Below are positions 30,332-40,656 of a stretch of DNA of 64,000 bases, one piece after another. The DNA is from Microbacterium sp. 1.5R (GTDB taxonomy: Bacteria; Actinomycetota; Actinomycetes; Actinomycetales; Microbacteriaceae). The notes below the pieces were generated by a model that was not told the origin of the DNA, ran no database searches, and saw only the letters and a list, made by a program, of their open reading frames with translations. The stretch's first letter is position 1, and each line of letters opens with the position of its first letter. A program made the translations under genes and the position numbers. Location: contig NZ_CP018151.1 of assembly GCF_001889265.1 (NCBI RefSeq), forward strand, positions 2,046,001 through 2,110,000, written 5' to 3'.

Positions 30332-31619
30332 CGTTTCCGTCTCTCTCATCTGCGGCATGACCCGCGTCGTCTGCCGCTCGTTCCACGAAGACGGTCGCGA
30401 TCCCGCGCCCTCGTCCTCGAGACGCGCCGCCGGTGAGGGTCAATCCCTCGACCGTCGCTGTGGATCCCGGTTGCGGGACCTGTCCGAGTGCCTTGCCCAG
30501 CAGACCGCCGATGGAATCGACGTCCTCGTCCTCGAGCTCGAGGCCGAACAGATCGCCGACGTCCTCCAGCGAGAGTCGGGAGCTCACGCGATAGCGTCCG
30601 TCGCCGAGTTCGACGACCTCTGCCGATACCTGATCGTACTCGTCGGAGATCTCGCCCACGAGTTCCTCGATGAGGTCCTCCAGGGTCACGAGCCCTGAGA
30701 TGCCGCCGTGTTCGTCGATCACGAGGCACACGTGCACGGCGTCCCGCTTCATCTGCTGCAGAAGGGTCTCGGCGCGCATGGACTCCGGCACGAAGGTCGC
30801 GGGTCGCGAGATCGGACGGATGGATGCGGTTCGCCAGGCGTTCTCGTCGCGGAAGGCGAACAGCACCAGGTCCTTCAGATAGAGCACTCCGACCACGTCA
30901 TCGGCGTCGTCGTCGACCACAGGCATTCGGGAGACGCCCCGCTGCAGGAACAGCGTCATCGCCTCGCTCGTGGTCGCCGTCGCATCGACCGTCACCATCT
31001 CGGTGCGCGGCACCATCACCGCACGCACGAACTGGTCGGTGAAGTCGAATACGGAGTGGATGAGGTCGCGGTCGTCAGCCTCGATCAGATCGTTCGAGGC
31101 GGCCTCGTCGACCATGCTCAGCAGCTGCTCCTCGGACGTGAACGAGCTGCGTCCCCGCCCGGGGGTCACCCGGTTGCCGAGCACCACGAGTCCGTGAGCG
31201 AGTGGCCCCAGGATGATGCGCAGCCCGCGGACGATGCGTGCGTTGGCCCGGAGCATGCCCTCGGCGTGGTGCCGCCCGAAGGATCGAGGGCTCGCCCCCA
31301 CCAGCACGAAGCTGATACCCGTCATGAGCAGCGCTGCGGCCAGCATCGCCCACCAGATGTTGTCGAACAGGATGCTGAACGCCACCGTGACGAGCACCGC
31401 GGCCGCCGTCTCGGCGAGCACGCGGATGAATGCGACGGCGTTGACGTGTGCGTCAGGGTCGGCGGCGATGCGCACCAGCTGGGGGCCGTTGCGCCCCTCC
31501 GCGCCCATCTCCTCGATGTCCGACCGGGACGTGACACCGAAGGCGGCGTCGATCGCCGCCATCAGGCCGCCGAAGGCGACGAGCAGGACAGCGCCTGCGA
31601 GCAGGAGGGCCGCGGTCAT
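30324..31619 (-). CDS. CNNM/CorC-type membrane protein with CBS domains
   Basis: 431 residues in three parts: an N-terminal CNNM domain with four hydrophobic helices (about 1-140); two CBS domains (about 195-320, with [13 protein letters not shown] and [19 protein letters not shown]); and a C-terminal CorC_HlyC domain (about 335-420). The family is linked to Mg/Co export and is often annotated as hemolysin-like. It lies between ybeY and era, which is its usual place in actinobacteria. The start overlaps the end of ybeY. Confidence 0.93.
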   Translation of the reverse strand: MTAALLLAGAVLLVAFGGLMAAIDAAFGVTSRSDIEEMGAEGRNGPQLVRIAADPDAHVNAVAFIRVLAETAAAVLVTVAFSILFDNIWWAMLAAALLMTGISFVLVGASPRSFGRHHAEGMLRANARIVRGLRIILGPLAHGLVVLGNRVTPGRGRSSFTSEEQLLSMVDEAASNDLIEADDRDLIHSVFDFTDQFVRAVMVPRTEMVTVDATATTSEAMTLFLQRGVSRMPVVDDDADDVVGVLYLKDLVLFAFRDENAWRTASIRPISRPATFVPESMRAETLLQQMKRDAVHVCLVIDEHGGISGLVTLEDLIEELVGEISDEYDQVSAEVVELGDGRYRVSSRLSLEDVGDLFGLELEDEDVDSIGGLLGKALGQVPQPGSTATVEGLTLTGGASRGRGRGIATVFVERAADDAGHAADERDGNDD

Positions 31620-32074
31620 CGTCGACGTTCAGCCGCGGCGAAGCCCTGGATGAGCTCCTTCTGCAGTCCGAACATCTCGCGCTCCTCGTCGGGCTCGGCG
31701 TGATCGAAGCCGAGGAGGTGCAGCAGACCGTGGGTGGTGAGCAGGATCAGCTCGTCCATCAGGGTGTGGCCGGCGGCCTGGGCCTGAGCCTCGGCGACCT
31801 GAGGACACAGCACGATGTCTCCCAGCAGCCCCGGGGCCGTGGGGCGATCCTCGGTGCCCGGGCGCAGCTCGTCCATCGGGAAGCTGAGCACGTCGGTCGG
31901 ACCGGGCTCATCCATCCACTGCACGTGGAGGGCCTCCATGGCAGCCTCGTCGACGAGCACGATCGCGACCTCGGCGTCCGGGCTGACATGCATCTGCGCG
32001 AGGTTGAAGTCGGTCAGGCGCTGCAGCACGGTCTCGTCGACGTCGATGGCCGACTCGTTGTTGATCTCGATCAT
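31616..32074 (-). CDS. ybeY: Endoribonuclease YbeY
   Basis: 152 residues from ATG 32074. A single-strand endoribonuclease for rRNA maturation and quality control. The zinc site is [16 protein letters not shown] (about 112-127), matching the family's HGxLHLxGYDH pattern. DVLSFPMDE in the middle is also conserved. It follows phoH by 16 bases and overlaps the next gene by four. Confidence 0.96.
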   Translation of the reverse strand: MIEINNESAIDVDETVLQRLTDFNLAQMHVSPDAEVAIVLVDEAAMEALHVQWMDEPGPTDVLSFPMDELRPGTEDRPTAPGLLGDIVLCPQVAEAQAQAAGHTLMDELILLTTHGLLHLLGFDHAEPDEEREMFGLQKELIQGFAAAERRR

Positions 32075-32090
32075 GGCTGTGCTCGTTTCA

Positions 32091-33188
32091 TCAGGAGAGG
32101 CCTCGTTTCGGCATCCGGTCTCGGGGTCCTGGTCGCTGTGCGCCCCGCCGGTCGGCACGGTTGGCGAACTCCGCCGCCTGCTCGCGCTCGTAGCGCTGGG
32201 CGGTGCGCCGCTCGTCATACTCGCTGTAGGCGTCGACGATCCGTCCGACCAGCGAGTGACGCACCACGTCGTCGCTCGTGAGCCGCGCGAAATGGATGTC
32301 GTCGATGCCGTCGAGCACGCGGGTGACGAGCCGGAGTCCCGAGGATCCCTGCGGGAGATCGACCTGGGTGATGTCACCGGTGACGACCATCTTCGACCCG
32401 AAGCCGAGACGCGTGAGGAACATCTTCATCTGCTCGGGAGTCGTGTTCTGCGCTTCGTCGAGCACCACGAACGAGTCGTTGAGCGTGCGGCCGCGCATGT
32501 AGGCGAGAGGGGCGACCTCGATCGTGCCCGTCGCCATCAGACGAGGGACGATCTCGGGGTCCATCATCTCGTTCAGCGCGTCATAGAGCGGGCGGAGGTA
32601 CGGGTCGATCTTGTCGGTGAGCGTGCCGGGCAGGAATCCGAGCCGCTCTCCGGCCTCGACCGCGGGGCGGGTGAGGATGATGCGGGTGACCTCTTTGCGC
32701 TGCAGGGCCTGGACGGCCTTGGCCATCGCGAGGTAGGTCTTTCCGGTACCGGCCGGGCCGATGCCGAAGACGATCGTGTTCTCCTCGATCGCGTCGACGT
32801 ACTCCTTCTGCCCCAGCGTCTTGGGACGGATGACCTTGCCCCTGGTCGACAGGATCGCCTCTCCGAGCACCTCGCTCGGGCGAGGGCCGCCGTCGTTGCG
32901 CAGCAGGCGGGCCGAGCTCGTCACGTCGCTCGGGGCGAGGTCGTGGCCTGCCTTGGTCATGGTCATCAGCTCGTCGACCAGGGTCTTCGCCTTCGCGACG
33001 GCCTCCGGCGCGCCGGTGAGCGTGATCTCGTTGCCGCGCACGAGCACCTGGACGTCGCGGTGCTCCTTCTCGAGCATCCGGAGCAGTCGATCCTGCGGAC
33101 CGAGGAGCTGCACCATGGCGACGCCGTCGGCGTAGATCTTCTCGACGGCGGTGTCGGATGCGGTTAGGTCGTTTTCGTCAGAAGCCAA
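32091..33188 (-). CDS. phoH: PhoH-like ATPase
   Basis: 365 residues from TTG 33188, which overlaps the HIT gene stop and has GAGGAG about ten bases upstream; no ATG lies near. An N-terminal KH-like segment precedes the ATPase domain with Walker [16 protein letters not shown] (about 146-160) and Walker [12 protein letters not shown] (about 247-257). PhoH next to ybeY is a conserved RNA-metabolism pair. The C-terminal 40 residues are basic and disordered. Confidence 0.94.
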   Translation of the reverse strand: MASDENDLTASDTAVEKIYADGVAMVQLLGPQDRLLRMLEKEHRDVQVLVRGNEITLTGAPEAVAKAKTLVDELMTMTKAGHDLAPSDVTSSARLLRNDGGPRPSEVLGEAILSTRGKVIRPKTLGQKEYVDAIEENTIVFGIGPAGTGKTYLAMAKAVQALQRKEVTRIILTRPAVEAGERLGFLPGTLTDKIDPYLRPLYDALNEMMDPEIVPRLMATGTIEVAPLAYMRGRTLNDSFVVLDEAQNTTPEQMKMFLTRLGFGSKMVVTGDITQVDLPQGSSGLRLVTRVLDGIDDIHFARLTSDDVVRHSLVGRIVDAYSEYDERRTAQRYEREQAAEFANRADRRGAQRPGPRDRMPKRGLS

Positions 33189-33525
33189 CGAGCTTGCTCT
33201 CCTCGATGTTGCCGAGCACATGGGCGTGCACGTGGAAGACGGACTGGGCGGCGCTGGCGCCGTTGTTGAAGATGAGGCGGTATTCGCCGTTCGCATGCTC
33301 GGAGGCGAGCTGCTTCGCAGCCGCGACGATCTCCGCGAGCAGACCGGGGTCGCCCTCGGCGAGCCCCGTGACGTCGCGGTAGTCCTCGGTCTTGGGGATC
33401 ACGAGCGCGTGCAGCGGTGCCTGCGGGTTGATGTCCCGGATCGCGAACACGCGGCCGGTGTCGAGCAGGATCTCACCCGGGATGTCGCCGTTGAGGATGC
33501 GCGTGAAGATCGAGGGCTCGGACAT
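33178..33525 (-). CDS. HIT-family nucleotide-binding protein
   Basis: 115 residues. Histidine-triad hydrolase, likely cleaving nucleoside phosphoramidates. The triad motif is FHVHAHVLGN (about 97-106), and the N-terminal SIFTRILNGDIPGEIL is typical of the branch. Encoded between rsmE and phoH in the operon, with the phoH TTG start inside its last codons. Confidence 0.94.
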   Translation of the reverse strand: MSEPSIFTRILNGDIPGEILLDTGRVFAIRDINPQAPLHALVIPKTEDYRDVTGLAEGDPGLLAEIVAAAKQLASEHANGEYRLIFNNGASAAQSVFHVHAHVLGNIEESKLVGF

Positions 33526-33569
33526 GCTCCCAGTCTACTGACCGCAGCACTGCCGGGTCCGTAGCCTGA

Positions 33570-34298
33570 TCACCAGCGGCTGAGTGCGACCGACAGCACG
33601 GCGATCGCAGCCGGGCCCGCCGTGGACGTGCGCAGCACGGTGTCTCCGAGCAGCACACGCTCGGCGCCGGCATCCGACAGCTTCGAGAGCTCGTCGTCGG
33701 AGATACCGCCCTCGGGCCCGACGACGAGGACGATGTCCCTGCCGTCCGGCTCGAGCTCGGACAACCGCACGGGGGCGGTCGGGTCGAGAAGCAGCACCCG
33801 CTGAGATGCGGCGCGTCTCGCGAGGTCGGCGGTCGACGCCGGAGGCGCCACCTCCGGGACCCACGCCCGGTGAGCCTGCTTCGCCGCCTCGCGGACGATC
33901 GTCGCCCACCGCTCGCGCCCCTTGACGGCCTTGGGACCATCCCATCGGGACACGCTTCGGCTCGCCTGCCACGGCACGATCTCATCGACGCCGAGCTCGC
34001 ATGCCGCCTGCACGGCGAGCTCGTCGCGATCGCCCTTCGCGAGAGCCTGCACGAGCACGATGCGAGGGCTGGGCGCGGGGTCGACCGATCGCTCGGCCAC
34101 GCGCACGTCGACGCGGGACGGAGACACCTCTTCGGCGACGCCGGTCAGCCACACCCCCGAGCCGTCGCCGACCGTCACCGCCTCGCCGACGCGGAGCCGT
34201 CGGACGACGGCGGCGTGCTTCGCCTCGGCGCCGGTGAGCGACACGAGGTCGCCGACCGCGGCATCCGAGGAGTTCTCGACGAGGAAGTGGAGTGCCAT
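33570..34298 (-). CDS. rsmE: 16S rRNA (uracil1498-N3)-methyltransferase
   Basis: 242 residues from ATG 34298. SPOUT-fold rRNA methyltransferase that modifies the decoding region of 16S rRNA. The N-terminal PUA-like domain includes KHAAVVRRLRVGEAV (about 27-41). The cofactor-binding trefoil knot has LVVGPEGGISDDE (about 190-202) and LGDTVLRTSTAGPAAI (about 217-232). Lies 14 bases after dnaJ. Confidence 0.96.
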   Translation of the reverse strand: MALHFLVENSSDAAVGDLVSLTGAEAKHAAVVRRLRVGEAVTVGDGSGVWLTGVAEEVSPSRVDVRVAERSVDPAPSPRIVLVQALAKGDRDELAVQAACELGVDEIVPWQASRSVSRWDGPKAVKGRERWATIVREAAKQAHRAWVPEVAPPASTADLARRAASQRVLLLDPTAPVRLSELEPDGRDIVLVVGPEGGISDDELSKLSDAGAERVLLGDTVLRTSTAGPAAIAVLSVALSRW

Positions 34299-34312
34299 GA
34301 GCGCCGTCCGGA

Positions 34313-35428
34313 TCAGTGCGAACGGAAGCGGTCGCGGAGCTTCGAGAACAGCCCCTGCTGGAACTGCGCCAGCTGCGGGCCCGGTGCCTTGGTCTTCTTC
34401 GCGAAGTCCTCGATGAGCGCGCGCTGCGCGGAGTCGAGCCGGGTCGGAGTGACCACCTGCACGCCGACGCGGAGGTCGCCGCGCTGGTTGCCCCGCAGCG
34501 GCGTGATGCCGCGGCCCTTGATCGTCAGCACGTCGCCGGACTGGACGCCCGAGCGGATCTCGAGATCGACCTCGCCGTCGAGACCCTGGATCGTGGTCTC
34601 GGTGCCGAGGATCGCATCCGGCATCGACACCTCCAGCGTCGCCAGCAGGTCGTCGCCGTCGCGGCTGAAAGACGGGTGCGGGTTCACGGTGACCTCGACG
34701 TACAGGTCGCCGTTCGGGCCACCCGCCTTGCCGACCTCGCCAGAGCCCGGCAGCTGCAGGCGCAGCCCGGTCTCGACGCCGGCGGGGATGTCGAGCGAGA
34801 CGGTGCGACGCGAGCGCACCCGCCCCTGGCCGCCGCAGGTGCCGCACGGATACGGGATCGTCGTGCCGTAGCCCTCGCAGGTGCCGCAGGGCTGAGAGGT
34901 CACGACGTTGCCGAGCAGGCTCCGCACCTGACGCTGAACGTGTCCGGAGCCGCCGCAGATGTCACAGGTGACGGGCGACGTGCCCTCCTGGCAGCACGAG
35001 CCGTTGCACGTCTCGCACAGCACGGCCGTGTCGACCTCGATGTCGCGGTGCGCACCGAAGACGACGTCGCCGAGATCGAGGGTCACCCGGACGAGGGCGT
35101 CCTGTCCCCGTTCGCGGCGTGACCGCGGACGCGCGCCCCTGCCGCCGCCTTGGCCCGCGCCGAAGAAGGTCTCGAAGATGTCCCCGAAGCCGCCGAAGCC
35201 CTGGAAGTTGCCGGCGGTGCCGTCTCCGCCGCCCATGTCGTAGCGGCGACGGGAATCGTCGTCGCTCAGGACGTCGTATGCATGCGTGACGAGCTTGAAC
35301 TGCTCGGCCGCGTCCTCGCCCGGATTCACATCGGGGTGGAGCTGACGAGCGAGGCGTCGGTACGCCTTCTTGATCTCGTCGGTGGAGGCGTCACGAGAGA
35401 CGCCGAGTACCTCGTAGTGGTCTGCCAC
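34313..35428 (-). CDS. dnaJ: Chaperone DnaJ (type I)
   Basis: 371 residues from GTG 35428. J domain with the HPD motif in [13 protein letters not shown], a Gly/Phe-rich linker (about 70-105), zinc domain and two C-terminal substrate domains. The four zinc-ligand pairs are [24 protein letters not shown] and CGTCGGQG. In the first repeat the last glycine of the usual CxxCxGxG is cysteine. It follows hrcA by 39 bases. Together with the CIRCE element this makes a heat-shock-controlled unit. Confidence 0.96.
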   Translation of the reverse strand: MADHYEVLGVSRDASTDEIKKAYRRLARQLHPDVNPGEDAAEQFKLVTHAYDVLSDDDSRRRYDMGGGDGTAGNFQGFGGFGDIFETFFGAGQGGGRGARPRSRRERGQDALVRVTLDLGDVVFGAHRDIEVDTAVLCETCNGSCCQEGTSPVTCDICGGSGHVQRQVRSLLGNVVTSQPCGTCEGYGTTIPYPCGTCGGQGRVRSRRTVSLDIPAGVETGLRLQLPGSGEVGKAGGPNGDLYVEVTVNPHPSFSRDGDDLLATLEVSMPDAILGTETTIQGLDGEVDLEIRSGVQSGDVLTIKGRGITPLRGNQRGDLRVGVQVVTPTRLDSAQRALIEDFAKKTKAPGPQLAQFQQGLFSKLRDRFRSH

Positions 35429-35467
35429 AATGGCCCTTCTGCGTGTGCTGTTCTCTGGGCGGCCGCG

Positions 35468-36499
35468 TCAGCGGGCCGCCTCGTCTTCGTCGAGCATCCG
35501 AGACAGATAGCGGGCCACGGCCCGCGCCGCCGCGAGATTGCTCGGATAGTCCATGCGCGTCGGCCCCATCACGCCGACTCGCGCCGTGCCGCTGGGGGCG
35601 GCGTAGTTGCTGGCCACGATCGATGCCTCGCCGAGGCCGAAGGACGCGTTCTCGGTGCCGATGCTGGCGGCGAGACCGTGGGAGTCCGCCTCCATCTCGC
35701 TCATCAGCCGCAGCAGCGTCACCTGCTCCTCGATCGCCTCGAGCAGAGGGTGGATGCTGCCGCGGAAGTCCTGCTCGCGTCGAGCCAGAGTCGCTGCTCC
35801 GGCCATCACCAGGCGCTCCTGACGGAAGGCGCCGAGCTCGTCGACGACGATCGTCGCGAGAGCGCGCAGTACGACGTCATGACTGTGTGCGTCGTCCGCG
35901 AGAAGCGCCTGCAGCCGCTCAGCGGCGTCGCTCACCGCCCGGCCCGTGATCAGGGCGGAGAGACGAGCACGCAGCAGCGCCATGTCGGCGTCGTCGACGT
36001 CGACGGGCAGCGGGGCGATGCGCTGCGAGACGCCGCCCGCGTCGGTGACGAGCACGATGAGCAGACGATTCGGCGCCAGCGCCACGAGTTCGAGATGCGT
36101 GAGATGCGCGCGCGCGAATGACGGGTACTGCGCCAGCGCGACCTGCCCCGTGAGCTGCGTGAGCACTCGGACCGTGCGCACCATCAGGTCGTCGAGGTCG
36201 GAGGGAGCGGTGAGGAAGGACTCGATGGCCGTGCGCTGCGCGACCGACAGTGGCCGCAGCTGGGCGAGATGATCCACGAACACGCGGTAGCCCTTGTCGG
36301 TGGGGACGCGACCGGAGGAGGTGTGCGGGGCGGCGATCAGCTCTTCGTCTTCGAGCAGTGCCATGTCGTTGCGGATCGTCGCCGCGGACACGCCGAAGGA
36401 GTATCGGTCGACGATCGATCGGCTGCCGACGGGTTCATGGGTCTCGACGTAGTCCTGCACGATCGCGCGGAGAACCTGGAGGCCTCTTTCGCTGACCAT
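35468..36499 (-). CDS. hrcA: Heat-inducible transcription repressor HrcA
   Basis: 343 residues from ATG 36499, with GGAGGGAG eight bases upstream. HrcA binds CIRCE operators and represses chaperone genes. The N-terminal winged helix includes EPVGSRSIVDRYSFGVSAAT (about 24-43) and TIRNDMALLEDEELI. The C-terminal part has GVMGPTRMDYPSNLAA, which is conserved. A perfect CIRCE copy lies 17 bases upstream, so hrcA-dnaJ and probably the whole operon down to era is self-repressed. Confidence 0.97.
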   Translation of the reverse strand: MVSERGLQVLRAIVQDYVETHEPVGSRSIVDRYSFGVSAATIRNDMALLEDEELIAAPHTSSGRVPTDKGYRVFVDHLAQLRPLSVAQRTAIESFLTAPSDLDDLMVRTVRVLTQLTGQVALAQYPSFARAHLTHLELVALAPNRLLIVLVTDAGGVSQRIAPLPVDVDDADMALLRARLSALITGRAVSDAAERLQALLADDAHSHDVVLRALATIVVDELGAFRQERLVMAGAATLARREQDFRGSIHPLLEAIEEQVTLLRLMSEMEADSHGLAASIGTENASFGLGEASIVASNYAAPSGTARVGVMGPTRMDYPSNLAAARAVARYLSRMLDEDEAAR

Positions 36500-36515
36500 C
36501 GCAACTCCCTCCCTC

Positions 36516-36542
36516 TTGGCACTCACTGGCTACGAGTGCCAA
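36516..36542. promoter_or_regulatory. CIRCE operator upstream of hrcA
   Basis: TTGGCACTC, nine bases, GAGTGCCAA: a perfect nine-base inverted repeat with the standard nine-base spacer, one base per arm from the textbook TTAGCACTC form. It overlaps the end of a minus-strand -10-like TAGAAT (36542-36547), so bound HrcA would cover the transcription start. Confidence 0.92.
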
Positions 36543-36605
36543 TTCTACCCGCCGACGCCGACCACGTGCTGATCCGGCACGATGTCCGGACTCAGCGGTC
36601 GCCGA

Positions 36606-37823
36606 TCAGTCGGTGAGCTCACGCACGACGGCATCGGCGAGCAGGCGCCCCCGCAGTGTGAGCTGCACGCGTCCGCGAACGGCAGCGGCCGGGTCGACGA
36701 GCCCATCCGCGATCAGACCCGCGACGCGTGTCCTCTTGTCCGCGGCGAGGTCGCTGACGGCGATGCCCTCGCGGATGCGACTCAGCAGCAGGATGCGCTC
36801 GAGCGTCGTCGACTGCTCGTCCGGCCGCTCCGTGCCGGCGGCGGGAGACTCCGCTGCGGCGAGCCGCTGTGCATACGCGGCCGGATGCTTGACGTTCCAC
36901 CACCGCAGGCCGGCGACGTGACTGTGCGCGCCGGGACCGAATCCCCACCAGTCGCTCCCCCGCCAGTAGGCGAGATTGTGCCGCGAACGCTGCTCGGGCG
37001 AGCGAGACCAGTTGCTGATCTCGTACCAGTCGAAGCCCGCCGCTGCGAGACGCGCATCGGCGAGCTCGTACATGTCGGCCTGCAGGTCGTCGTCCGGCGC
37101 CGGCACCTCGCCTCGGCGGATCTGTCGCGCGAGCTTCGTGCCGTCCTCGATGATCAGCGCGTACGCCGAGATGTGGTCCGACTCGAGTGCGAGCGCCGCG
37201 TCGAGCGACGCCTCCCAATCACCGATCGACTCACCGGGGGCGCCGTAGATGAGGTCCACGCTCACGGCGAGGCCTGCGTCCTTCGCCGCGGCGACCGCTG
37301 TCGTCACGTTCTCGGGGCGATGAGTGCGGTCGAGAGCGGCGAGCACATGCGGCACTGCCGACTGCATGCCGATCGACAGCCGCGTGACGCCGGCATCCGC
37401 GAGGGTCCGCGCGACCTCGGACGTCACCGTGTCGGGGTTCGCCTCGACCGTGACCTCGGCGCCGTCGACGAGGCCGAACGCGTCGGTCGCCGCACCGAGC
37501 ATCCGCGCCAGGTCGCCCGGCGGCAGCAGCGTCGGCGTGCCGCCTCCGAAGAACACGGTGTCCATCGGGCGCAGCGCGCCCGCATCCGCGAGAACGCGCC
37601 TCGCCAGGGCGATCTCGGTGATGAGCGTCGAGGCGTAGTCCTCCTGCTTCGCGCCGCGGAGCTCTCCCGAGGTGTAGGTGTTGAAGTCGCAGTAGCCGCA
37701 CCGCACCCGGCAGAAGGGGACGTGCAGATATGCGGAGAAGGGCACGGAGGAATCGATCGGCAGATCGGAGGGCAGATGTCCGTCTGCCGGTGCCGGATCG
37801 CCGAGTGGGAGCGGACCGGCCAT
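36606..37823 (-). CDS. hemW: HemW / coproporphyrinogen III oxidase-like radical SAM protein
   Basis: 405 residues, radical SAM family. The Fe-S motif is HVPFCRVRCGYCDF (about 34-47; CxxxCxxC). The SAM-binding glycines are in FFGGGTPTLL (about 89-98). The C-terminal domain is HemW-type. Relatives in gram-positive bacteria act in heme delivery rather than as true HemN oxidases. Encoded between lepA and hrcA, the usual order in this group, with the DUF1990 gene immediately upstream. Confidence 0.92.
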   Translation of the reverse strand: MAGPLPLGDPAPADGHLPSDLPIDSSVPFSAYLHVPFCRVRCGYCDFNTYTSGELRGAKQEDYASTLITEIALARRVLADAGALRPMDTVFFGGGTPTLLPPGDLARMLGAATDAFGLVDGAEVTVEANPDTVTSEVARTLADAGVTRLSIGMQSAVPHVLAALDRTHRPENVTTAVAAAKDAGLAVSVDLIYGAPGESIGDWEASLDAALALESDHISAYALIIEDGTKLARQIRRGEVPAPDDDLQADMYELADARLAAAGFDWYEISNWSRSPEQRSRHNLAYWRGSDWWGFGPGAHSHVAGLRWWNVKHPAAYAQRLAAAESPAAGTERPDEQSTTLERILLLSRIREGIAVSDLAADKRTRVAGLIADGLVDPAAAVRGRVQLTLRGRLLADAVVRELTD

Positions 37824-37839
37824 CAGAGAGGTGCGACCA

Positions 37840-38493
37840 TCAGACCGGAGTCGCGTACAGCGGCGAGATCGCTCGCAGATAGCGTGCGAACAACTCGCGG
37901 CGACGGCGCTTCACCAGCGGCGGGACGACGCGGTAGAGAAGGGAGTTCGGCGCGTCGAAGGCACGGACGGAGAACCACACCTCGTCGTTGTCCTCGCGCC
38001 AGTCGATGTCGAAGGACTCCTCACCGCGCACCACCGAGCCTCCGACCGTGCCCAGCACGAACCCGATCCGGCGCTTCTCCTCGGTCACGGAGATCACGCG
38101 CAGCTCGGCATCCGCCCGCATGCCGGCAACCCGCCCATGCAGGCGCAGCGTCATGCCCGGGCCGGCGAACGGGGTGCCTTCCGCGTCGAAGCGCTGTTCG
38201 ACGTCGTTCTTGCTCGGTGCGATCGGAGTGCCCTCGGCGTCGAAGCTGACACCGGCGTAGGCGGGACCGGGCGCGGGACGCACATCCTCGATGCTGAGGC
38301 CCGCCGCGCGCTGCGCGGTCCAGGTCAGCAGCGCTTCGCCCGCGGACTGGAAGCGGTCATGACCGCTGCCGATCCGCCAGGAGTTCTCCGCCGGGATGCT
38401 GCGCTCCGGCGGGTACTGCATCAGATCGGGCGCGTGGGTCGCACCCACGGCCGCATAGTCAACCGTGTCGTCTCGGAAAGTCCCGCGCCGCAT
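37840..38493 (-). CDS. DUF1990-family protein
   Basis: 217 residues from ATG 38493. It fits the DUF1990 family of unknown function: SWRIGSGHDRFQSAGEALLTW near residue 40 and the C-terminal SLLYRVVPPLVKRRRRELFARYL. An unusual feature is the repeat of FDAEGTP at about residues 84 and 103. ATG is seven bases after a TAGGCT hexamer (38501-38506), so the message may be nearly leaderless. hemW begins 16 bases after its stop. Confidence 0.8.
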   Translation of the reverse strand: MRRGTFRDDTVDYAAVGATHAPDLMQYPPERSIPAENSWRIGSGHDRFQSAGEALLTWTAQRAAGLSIEDVRPAPGPAYAGVSFDAEGTPIAPSKNDVEQRFDAEGTPFAGPGMTLRLHGRVAGMRADAELRVISVTEEKRRIGFVLGTVGGSVVRGEESFDIDWREDNDEVWFSVRAFDAPNSLLYRVVPPLVKRRRRELFARYLRAISPLYATPV

Positions 38494-38562
38494 GCGTTCC
38501 AGCCTACTTCCCGTTCCCTGGACGATCACCCTCCACGCCGGGAACAGCCCGGCCCGAAGGTC

Positions 38563-40416
38563 CTACTTCTTGTCCTTGCCCTCGACGTCGCCGGAGAGCG
38601 CTGCGATGAACGCCTCCTGCGGCACTTCGACACGACCGACCATCTTCATGCGCTTCTTGCCCTCTTTCTGCTTCTCGAGGAGCTTGCGCTTGCGGCTGAT
38701 GTCACCGCCGTAGCATTTGGCGAGCACGTCCTTGCGCAGCGCCCTGATCGTCTCGCGGGCGATGATCCTGGCGCCGATAGCGGCCTGGATCGGCACCTCG
38801 AAGTTCTGGCGAGGGATCAGCTTGCGCAGTCGCTCCGTCATCAGCGTGCCGTAGGCGTAGGCCTTGTCGCGGTGCACGATCGAGCTGAACGCGTCGACCT
38901 TGTCACCCTGCAGCAGGATGTCGACCTTGACCAGGTCCGCCTCCTGCTGTCCGGCGGGTTCGTAGTCGAGCGAGGCATAGCCCTGGGTCTTGGACTTGAG
39001 CTGGTCGAAGAAGTCGAAGACGATCTCACCGAGCGGCATCATGTAGCGGAGCTCCACGCGCTCCTCGGAGAAGTACTCCATGCCCAGCAGCGCTCCGCGA
39101 CGAGACTGGCAGAGCTCCATGACCGTGCCCACGTAGTCCTTGGGCAGCAGGATCGCGGTCTTCACCATCGGCTCCGACACCGAGCCGATGCGACCGTCGG
39201 GGTACTCGCTCGGGTTCGTCACCGTCACGGTCTCGCCCGTGTCGCTCGTGAGCACCTCGTAGATCACGCTGGGTGCGGTGGTGATGAGGTCGAGGCCGAA
39301 TTCTCGCTCGAGACGCTCGGTGATGATCTCGAGATGCAGGAGTCCCAGGAACCCGCAGCGGAAGCCGAAACCGAGGGCGACCGAGGTCTCAGGCTCGTAC
39401 TGCAGCGAGGCGTCGGAGAGCTTGAGCTTGTCGAGCGCCTCCCGGAGCTCCGCGTAATCGCTGCCGTCGATCGGGTAGATCCCCGAGAAGACCATCGGCT
39501 TCGGGTCGGTGTAGCCCGGCAGAGCCTGGGTCGAGGGCCTGCGTGCCGTCGTGATCGTGTCACCGACCTTCGACAGACGGACGTCCTTCACTCCGGTGAT
39601 GAGGTAGCCGACCTCGCCGACGCCGAGCCCCTTGGACGGCACCGGTTCGGGGCTCGACACGCCGACCTCGAGCGCTTCGTGGTTGGCACCCGTCGACATC
39701 ATCTGAATGCGCTCGCGGGGCGACAGGCTGCCGTCCACCATGCGGACGTAGGTGACGACCCCGCGGTAGGCGTCGTAGACGGAGTCGAAGATCATGGCGC
39801 GGGCCGGAGCATCGGCGTCTCCGACGGGTGCGGGGATCTCCTTGACCAGTCGGTCGAGCAGCTCCTCGACGCCGACACCGGTCTTGCCCGAGACACGGAG
39901 CACGTCCTCGGGCTTGCCGCCGATGAGCGATGCCAGCTCCTTGGCGTACTTGTCGGGGTCGGCCGCCGGCAGGTCGATCTTGTTCAGCACCGGGATGATG
40001 TGCAGGTCGTTCTCAAGCGCGAGGTAGAGGTTCGCCAGAGTCTGGGCCTCGATGCCCTGGGCGGCGTCGACGAGCAGGATCGCGCCCTCGCAGGCGGCGA
40101 GAGACCGGGACACCTCGTAGGTGAAGTCGACGTGCCCCGGGGTGTCGATCATGTTGAGCGCGAAGGTCTCGCCGTCGATCTCCCACGGCATCCGCACGGC
40201 CTGGCTCTTGATGGTGATGCCGCGCTCACGCTCGATGTCCATGCGGTCGAGGTACTGCGCGCGCATGTCGCGATCCGAGACCACGCCGGTGATCTGGAGC
40301 ATGCGGTCGGCGAGGGTCGACTTGCCGTGGTCGATGTGCGCGATGATGCAGAAGTTGCGGATCTGCGCCGAAGGCGTCGCGGCAGGCTGAAGCGGAGTGA
40401 GAGCGCGTGGTGACAT
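38563..40416 (-). CDS. lepA: Elongation factor 4 (LepA)
   Basis: 617 residues, full length. A ribosome-associated translational GTPase. G-domain motifs: [14 protein letters not shown] (about 24-37), DTPGHVDF and NKIDLPAAD. The LepA-specific C-terminal domain is intact, with [10 protein letters not shown] and [22 protein letters not shown] 40416 follows a minus-strand TAGAAT (40426-40431) by nine bases, so the leader would be only about three bases long. Confidence 0.97.
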   Translation of the reverse strand: MSPRALTPLQPAATPSAQIRNFCIIAHIDHGKSTLADRMLQITGVVSDRDMRAQYLDRMDIERERGITIKSQAVRMPWEIDGETFALNMIDTPGHVDFTYEVSRSLAACEGAILLVDAAQGIEAQTLANLYLALENDLHIIPVLNKIDLPAADPDKYAKELASLIGGKPEDVLRVSGKTGVGVEELLDRLVKEIPAPVGDADAPARAMIFDSVYDAYRGVVTYVRMVDGSLSPRERIQMMSTGANHEALEVGVSSPEPVPSKGLGVGEVGYLITGVKDVRLSKVGDTITTARRPSTQALPGYTDPKPMVFSGIYPIDGSDYAELREALDKLKLSDASLQYEPETSVALGFGFRCGFLGLLHLEIITERLEREFGLDLITTAPSVIYEVLTSDTGETVTVTNPSEYPDGRIGSVSEPMVKTAILLPKDYVGTVMELCQSRRGALLGMEYFSEERVELRYMMPLGEIVFDFFDQLKSKTQGYASLDYEPAGQQEADLVKVDILLQGDKVDAFSSIVHRDKAYAYGTLMTERLRKLIPRQNFEVPIQAAIGARIIARETIRALRKDVLAKCYGGDISRKRKLLEKQKEGKKRMKMVGRVEVPQEAFIAALSGDVEGKDKK

Positions 40417-40656
40417 GTCCTGACGATTCTACGGTGAGGCGAGGCTTATGCCCGCTTCGTGCGATCCGGTGATATTCTGCCGAGGTTGCCCGGGAGCCAT
40501 CCGTGACACCGGATCCCGTGAGCGATAAGACTCCGTCACAGACCAAGTGCAGGCGTCGTGTCGCGCAGATCGGCTGATGGTGATTGACTGTCTTCCCGGC
40601 TCAGCGTTGCGTCGGCGGATCCCGCGCGCGTCTGTAAAAGAGAAAGAATCATCACC
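40417..40656 (+). promoter_or_regulatory. Promoter and long leader of the peptide ABC transporter operon
   Basis: A -10-like TATTCT (40473-40478) would start a leader of about 170 nt. The leader contains a small hairpin ATCCG/CGGAT (40499-40514), a direct repeat CGGATCCCG (40510-40518 and 40616-40624), and GGTGAT pairing with ATCACC directly before the TTG start, which could hide the ribosome-binding region. I cannot match it to a known riboswitch class. Confidence 0.4.

Noticed and set aside
37831..40413. Plus-strand open frame of 860 codons opposite lepA and the DUF1990 gene
   Set aside because: Antisense shadow of lepA codons; composition is typical of mirror frames in high-GC genomes.
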